This document shows, one piece after another, positions 4,968 to 6,746 of a stretch of 6,746 nt of DNA. The position numbers and the translations under genes were made by a program. Position 1 is the first letter of the stretch. The number at the start of each line of letters is the position of its first letter. The DNA is from an uncultured Collinsella sp. GTDB lineage: Bacteria > Actinomycetota > Coriobacteriia > Coriobacteriales > Coriobacteriaceae. The notes below the pieces were generated by a model. It worked only from the letters and a program-made list of their open reading frames with translations, did not search any database and was not told the DNA's origin. The DNA lies in the NCBI GenBank assembly GCA_900549065.1, contig URNC01000112.1, positions 1 to 6,746 of the forward strand. Reading direction: 5' to 3'.

Positions 4968-6410
4968 CTATCGACCTCCCTGCGGCGCCGCATCATCGCG
5001 CATAAGCTCAGTCAGCGCCTCGCGATCGATACGCAAGGCATCGCCGCCCGCCGGGTCAAGCGAATCGCCCTGTCCGGCGAGATCTTTGGCCCGTTTGCGC
5101 TCCGCACGGGAAAGGCCCCGCTCGCGATACTTTTGCGAATGAGCGGTGTACATGTTGATGAACAGGATGACCAGGAAGCTGAACACGATCACGACGACGA
5201 CCCAAAAGAGGGCCACCGACGTGTTGCCTCCCATCCACTCAAAGTAGATGGCGATGGGGATGGTCTGCGTAATACCGGCGTAGTTGCCCGCAAAGAACAG
5301 GGTGCAGCCAAACTCGCCCATCGCGCGGGCAAAGGCGAGCACCGTGCCGGCGGCAATCGAGGGCCAGCCGAGCGGCATCATAAGCTTGGTAAAGATGCGA
5401 CGCTCGGACCAGCCCAGCGTGCGCGCCGCATCGAGCATCTGCGTGTCAAGGCTCTCGAAGGCTCCGAGTGCCGTACGATAGACGAGCGGGAACGACACCA
5501 CCACGGCAGAGGTCACCGCCGCGGGCCAGGTAAAGACGATCGAGACGCCGTGCGCAATGAGCCACTGGCCCACCCCGGTCGAGCGGCCAAACAGCATGAG
5601 GAGCAGAAAGCCGCAGACCGTGGGCGGCAGCACCATAGGAATCGTAAAGACCGAATCGAGCAGGCCCTTGATGCGACTCGAGGTACCCATAGTCTTCCAC
5701 GCGGCGAACAGGCCCAGCGCAAAGGAGATCAGCAGGGCAAGGCCGCTCGTTTTTATGGACACCCAAAACGGGCGATAGTCGATACCGCCCAAAAAGGAAG
5801 TCAGAGAGGTCAAGGGCCCCTGCTCATCCCGCAACACGACAGACGATGCCTCTACCATTTGAGCGCTATCAAGCCAACGCGCGCCGCCCTTGGCATCACC
5901 CGAGGCCGATGCGATCACCACATAGCGGTCCCCATCCGCACCGCGCTCGTCAAAGCCATAGGTATACCCGCCGGCATCAAACGTTGTTTCCGCCGTGACA
6001 TACCAAGGAAGATCCACGTCCCCTAGCTGCGCACCTCCCATGCAGTTTGAGCTGTCAAGCTCACAGACGAGGGCCTTGAGACCCGATACGCACTCGTTGT
6101 CCTGCGGATCCAACCCATACCTCTCGACCGCCTTGGGCGATATCCACACCACAACGCGATCGGCAGCAGGCGCCACTACAAGGTCCACGTCCTCGTCAAC
6201 GGGAAACCGGTAGCCCTCAGGCTGGCCCTCCATGGCACGAGCGGTCCCCTTGGCCAACCGCTCAAAACCCTCAATCCCATAGGAAAGCCCATGAGCGGTC
6301 GCAGCGTTCTGGGCCCCGTCCTCAGCGTCCCCAGCAAACGCAAATCCCGGCACCCAGCAAAGCGCGAAGGTCAAAGCACAGGCGACAAGCATGCGGAATC
6401 TATTAAGCAC
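4968..6410 (-). CDS. modB: Molybdate ABC importer permease ModB with extra N-terminal exported domain
   Basis: 480 residues, roughly twice the length of a standard ModB (about 220-280). Residues 1-26 look like a Sec signal or anchor ending AFA-GD. Residues about 27-210 form an acidic, mainly hydrophilic extracytoplasmic region with cysteines at 107, 116 and 123 that I do not recognise. A complete ModB core follows: membrane segments near 218-236, 256-273, 289-311, 353-371 and 400-420. The EAA coupling loop (AARTLGWSERRIFTKL, about 328-343) contacts ModC. GEFGCTLFFAGN and QTIPIAIY (about 365-388) are typical of ModB. A charged cytoplasmic tail fills 425-480. The GTG start at 6410 is chosen because GGAG lies 6 nt upstream; an in-frame TTG at 6422 has no such site. 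The extra domain is in frame with no sign of a join error. It might bind or hand over ligand, or touch ModA; this is speculation. Confidence 0.9.
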   Translation of the reverse strand: MLNRFRMLVACALTFALCWVPGFAFAGDAEDGAQNAATAHGLSYGIEGFERLAKGTARAMEGQPEGYRFPVDEDVDLVVAPAADRVVVWISPKAVERYGLDPQDNECVSGLKALVCELDSSNCMGGAQLGDVDLPWYVTAETTFDAGGYTYGFDERGADGDRYVVIASASGDAKGGARWLDSAQMVEASSVVLRDEQGPLTSLTSFLGGIDYRPFWVSIKTSGLALLISFALGLFAAWKTMGTSSRIKGLLDSVFTIPMVLPPTVCGFLLLMLFGRSTGVGQWLIAHGVSIVFTWPAAVTSAVVVSFPLVYRTALGAFESLDTQMLDAARTLGWSERRIFTKLMMPLGWPSIAAGTVLAFARAMGEFGCTLFFAGNYAGITQTIPIAIYFEWMGGNTSVALFWVVVVIVFSFLVILFINMYTAHSQKYRERGLSRAERKRAKDLAGQGDSLDPAGGDALRIDREALTELMRDDAAPQGGR

Positions 6411-6416
6411 GAAAAG

Positions 6417-6420
6417 CTCC
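6417..6420 (-). promoter_or_regulatory. Ribosome binding site that sets the modB start
   Basis: GGAG with a 6-nt spacer (CTTTTC) to GTG at 6410-6408. It lies inside the longer alternative ORF beginning TTG at 6422, which has no purine-rich site before it. This decides for the shorter protein. Confidence 0.6.
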
Positions 6421-6478
6421 AAGAGAATACAAGGGCGGAGTGAAACACAAAACGATGGAATTATCGAGCCAAGCCGTA

Positions 6479-6716
6479 CTACGCGGAAAGCTCAAAGCCG
6501 TACTTGGCCCAAATCTTCTGGGCCTTCTTGTTGGTCAGGCAGAAGTCGATGAACGCCTTGGCATCGTCGGCGTGCTCGGAGCTCTCGGCAACGGCGCCCG
6601 GGTACACGATGGGCTTGTGCGAATCCTCGGGGCACACGAAGGCCTCCTCGATACCGTCGTAGCGGAAGATGTCGGAGCTGTAGACAAAACCGGCCACACA
6701 GTCGCCCGTGGACACG
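6479..6716 (-). CDS. modA: Molybdate-binding protein ModA, C-terminal fragment
   Basis: The last 78 residues of a periplasmic-type substrate-binding protein; the 5' part is cut by the adapter. The fragment starts VSTGDCVAGFVYSSDI, matching the ModA region where a Gly-x-Val-Tyr-x-x-Asp segment forms part of the oxyanion pocket. It ends with AKAFIDFCLTNKKAQKIWAKYGFE, like the usual C-terminal helix ('F..FL.S..AQ.I...YGF') of the family. It captures molybdate outside the membrane and passes it to ModB. The stop TAG lies 68 nt before the modB start with no terminator between, so the three genes form one operon. The family call rests partly on the adjacent modBC genes. Ten residues read through the adapter (beginning MGSEMCIRDS) are not part of the protein. 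Confidence 0.85.
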
Positions 6717-6746
6717 CTGTCTCTTATACACATCTCCGAGCCCACG
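6717..6746 (-). other. Illumina Nextera adapter, right end (technical)
   Basis: Bases 6717-6735 are the reverse complement of the 19-bp Tn5 mosaic end, and 6736-6746 continue into the P7-side Read 2 adapter (CCGAGCCCACG). The 30 bases are an exact inverted copy of 19-48. Genomic sequence ends at 6716. Confidence 0.98.

Noticed and set aside
5133..6026. Plus-strand ORF of 297 codons opposite modB
   Set aside because: Antisense shadow rich in Arg, His and Gly; no motif support.
1..6746. Terminal inverted repeats of 30 bp at both ends, looking like a transposon
   Set aside because: They are the Tn5 mosaic end plus Nextera adapter used in library making. There is no transposase gene.

Overview
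The window is a 6.7 kb metagenome-style contig. Its natural part runs from about 49 to 6716. Both ends are Illumina Nextera (Tn5) library adapter, so they are technical. The natural sequence is GC-rich, with GC-rich third codon positions in the genes. Every recognisable gene lies on the minus strand. The gene set fits an anaerobic high-GC Gram-positive gut bacterium: a Tat-type lipoprotein of the 'SRRGFLTGS...LAGC' style, a double-cubane-cluster anaerobic reductase and a molybdate importer. My best guess is Coriobacteriia, probably Collinsella or a relative. This comes from protein style, not from a database search.

Read in the direction of transcription (right to left), the first unit is a molybdate ABC importer. 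It consists of modA (only the last 78 residues remain, cut by the adapter), modB (480 residues, about twice the usual length because of an extra N-terminal exported domain) and modC (ATPase). modB and modC are 3 nt apart. A good intrinsic terminator starts 12 nt after the modC stop.

Next is a 429 bp non-coding stretch (3465-3893). After the terminator it holds two predicted minus-strand promoters, an AT-rich dyad over one -10 element, a 22-codon leader ORF with a near-perfect Shine-Dalgarno, and a 10-bp stem-loop overlapping the end of that ORF. The last 135 bp before the reductase hold nothing I recognise apart from that gene's ribosome binding site. The stretch looks like a regulated leader for the next gene.

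That gene encodes a 427-residue 2-hydroxyacyl-CoA dehydratase D-component family protein of the double-cubane-cluster reductase type. After 184 bp with a strong hairpin but no clear terminator or promoter comes a family-5 (peptide/nickel-type) solute-binding Tat lipoprotein. An 88 bp gap with a long hairpin leads to the first 83 codons of the DppB/OppB-type permease, which is cut by the left adapter.

In functional terms, the right half imports molybdate. The left half is an oligopeptide-type importer whose remaining parts lie off the contig. The reductase sits between them. It may be read through into the importer genes, but its physiological substrate cannot be read from this sequence. No complete mobile element, CRISPR array, tRNA or rRNA was seen.
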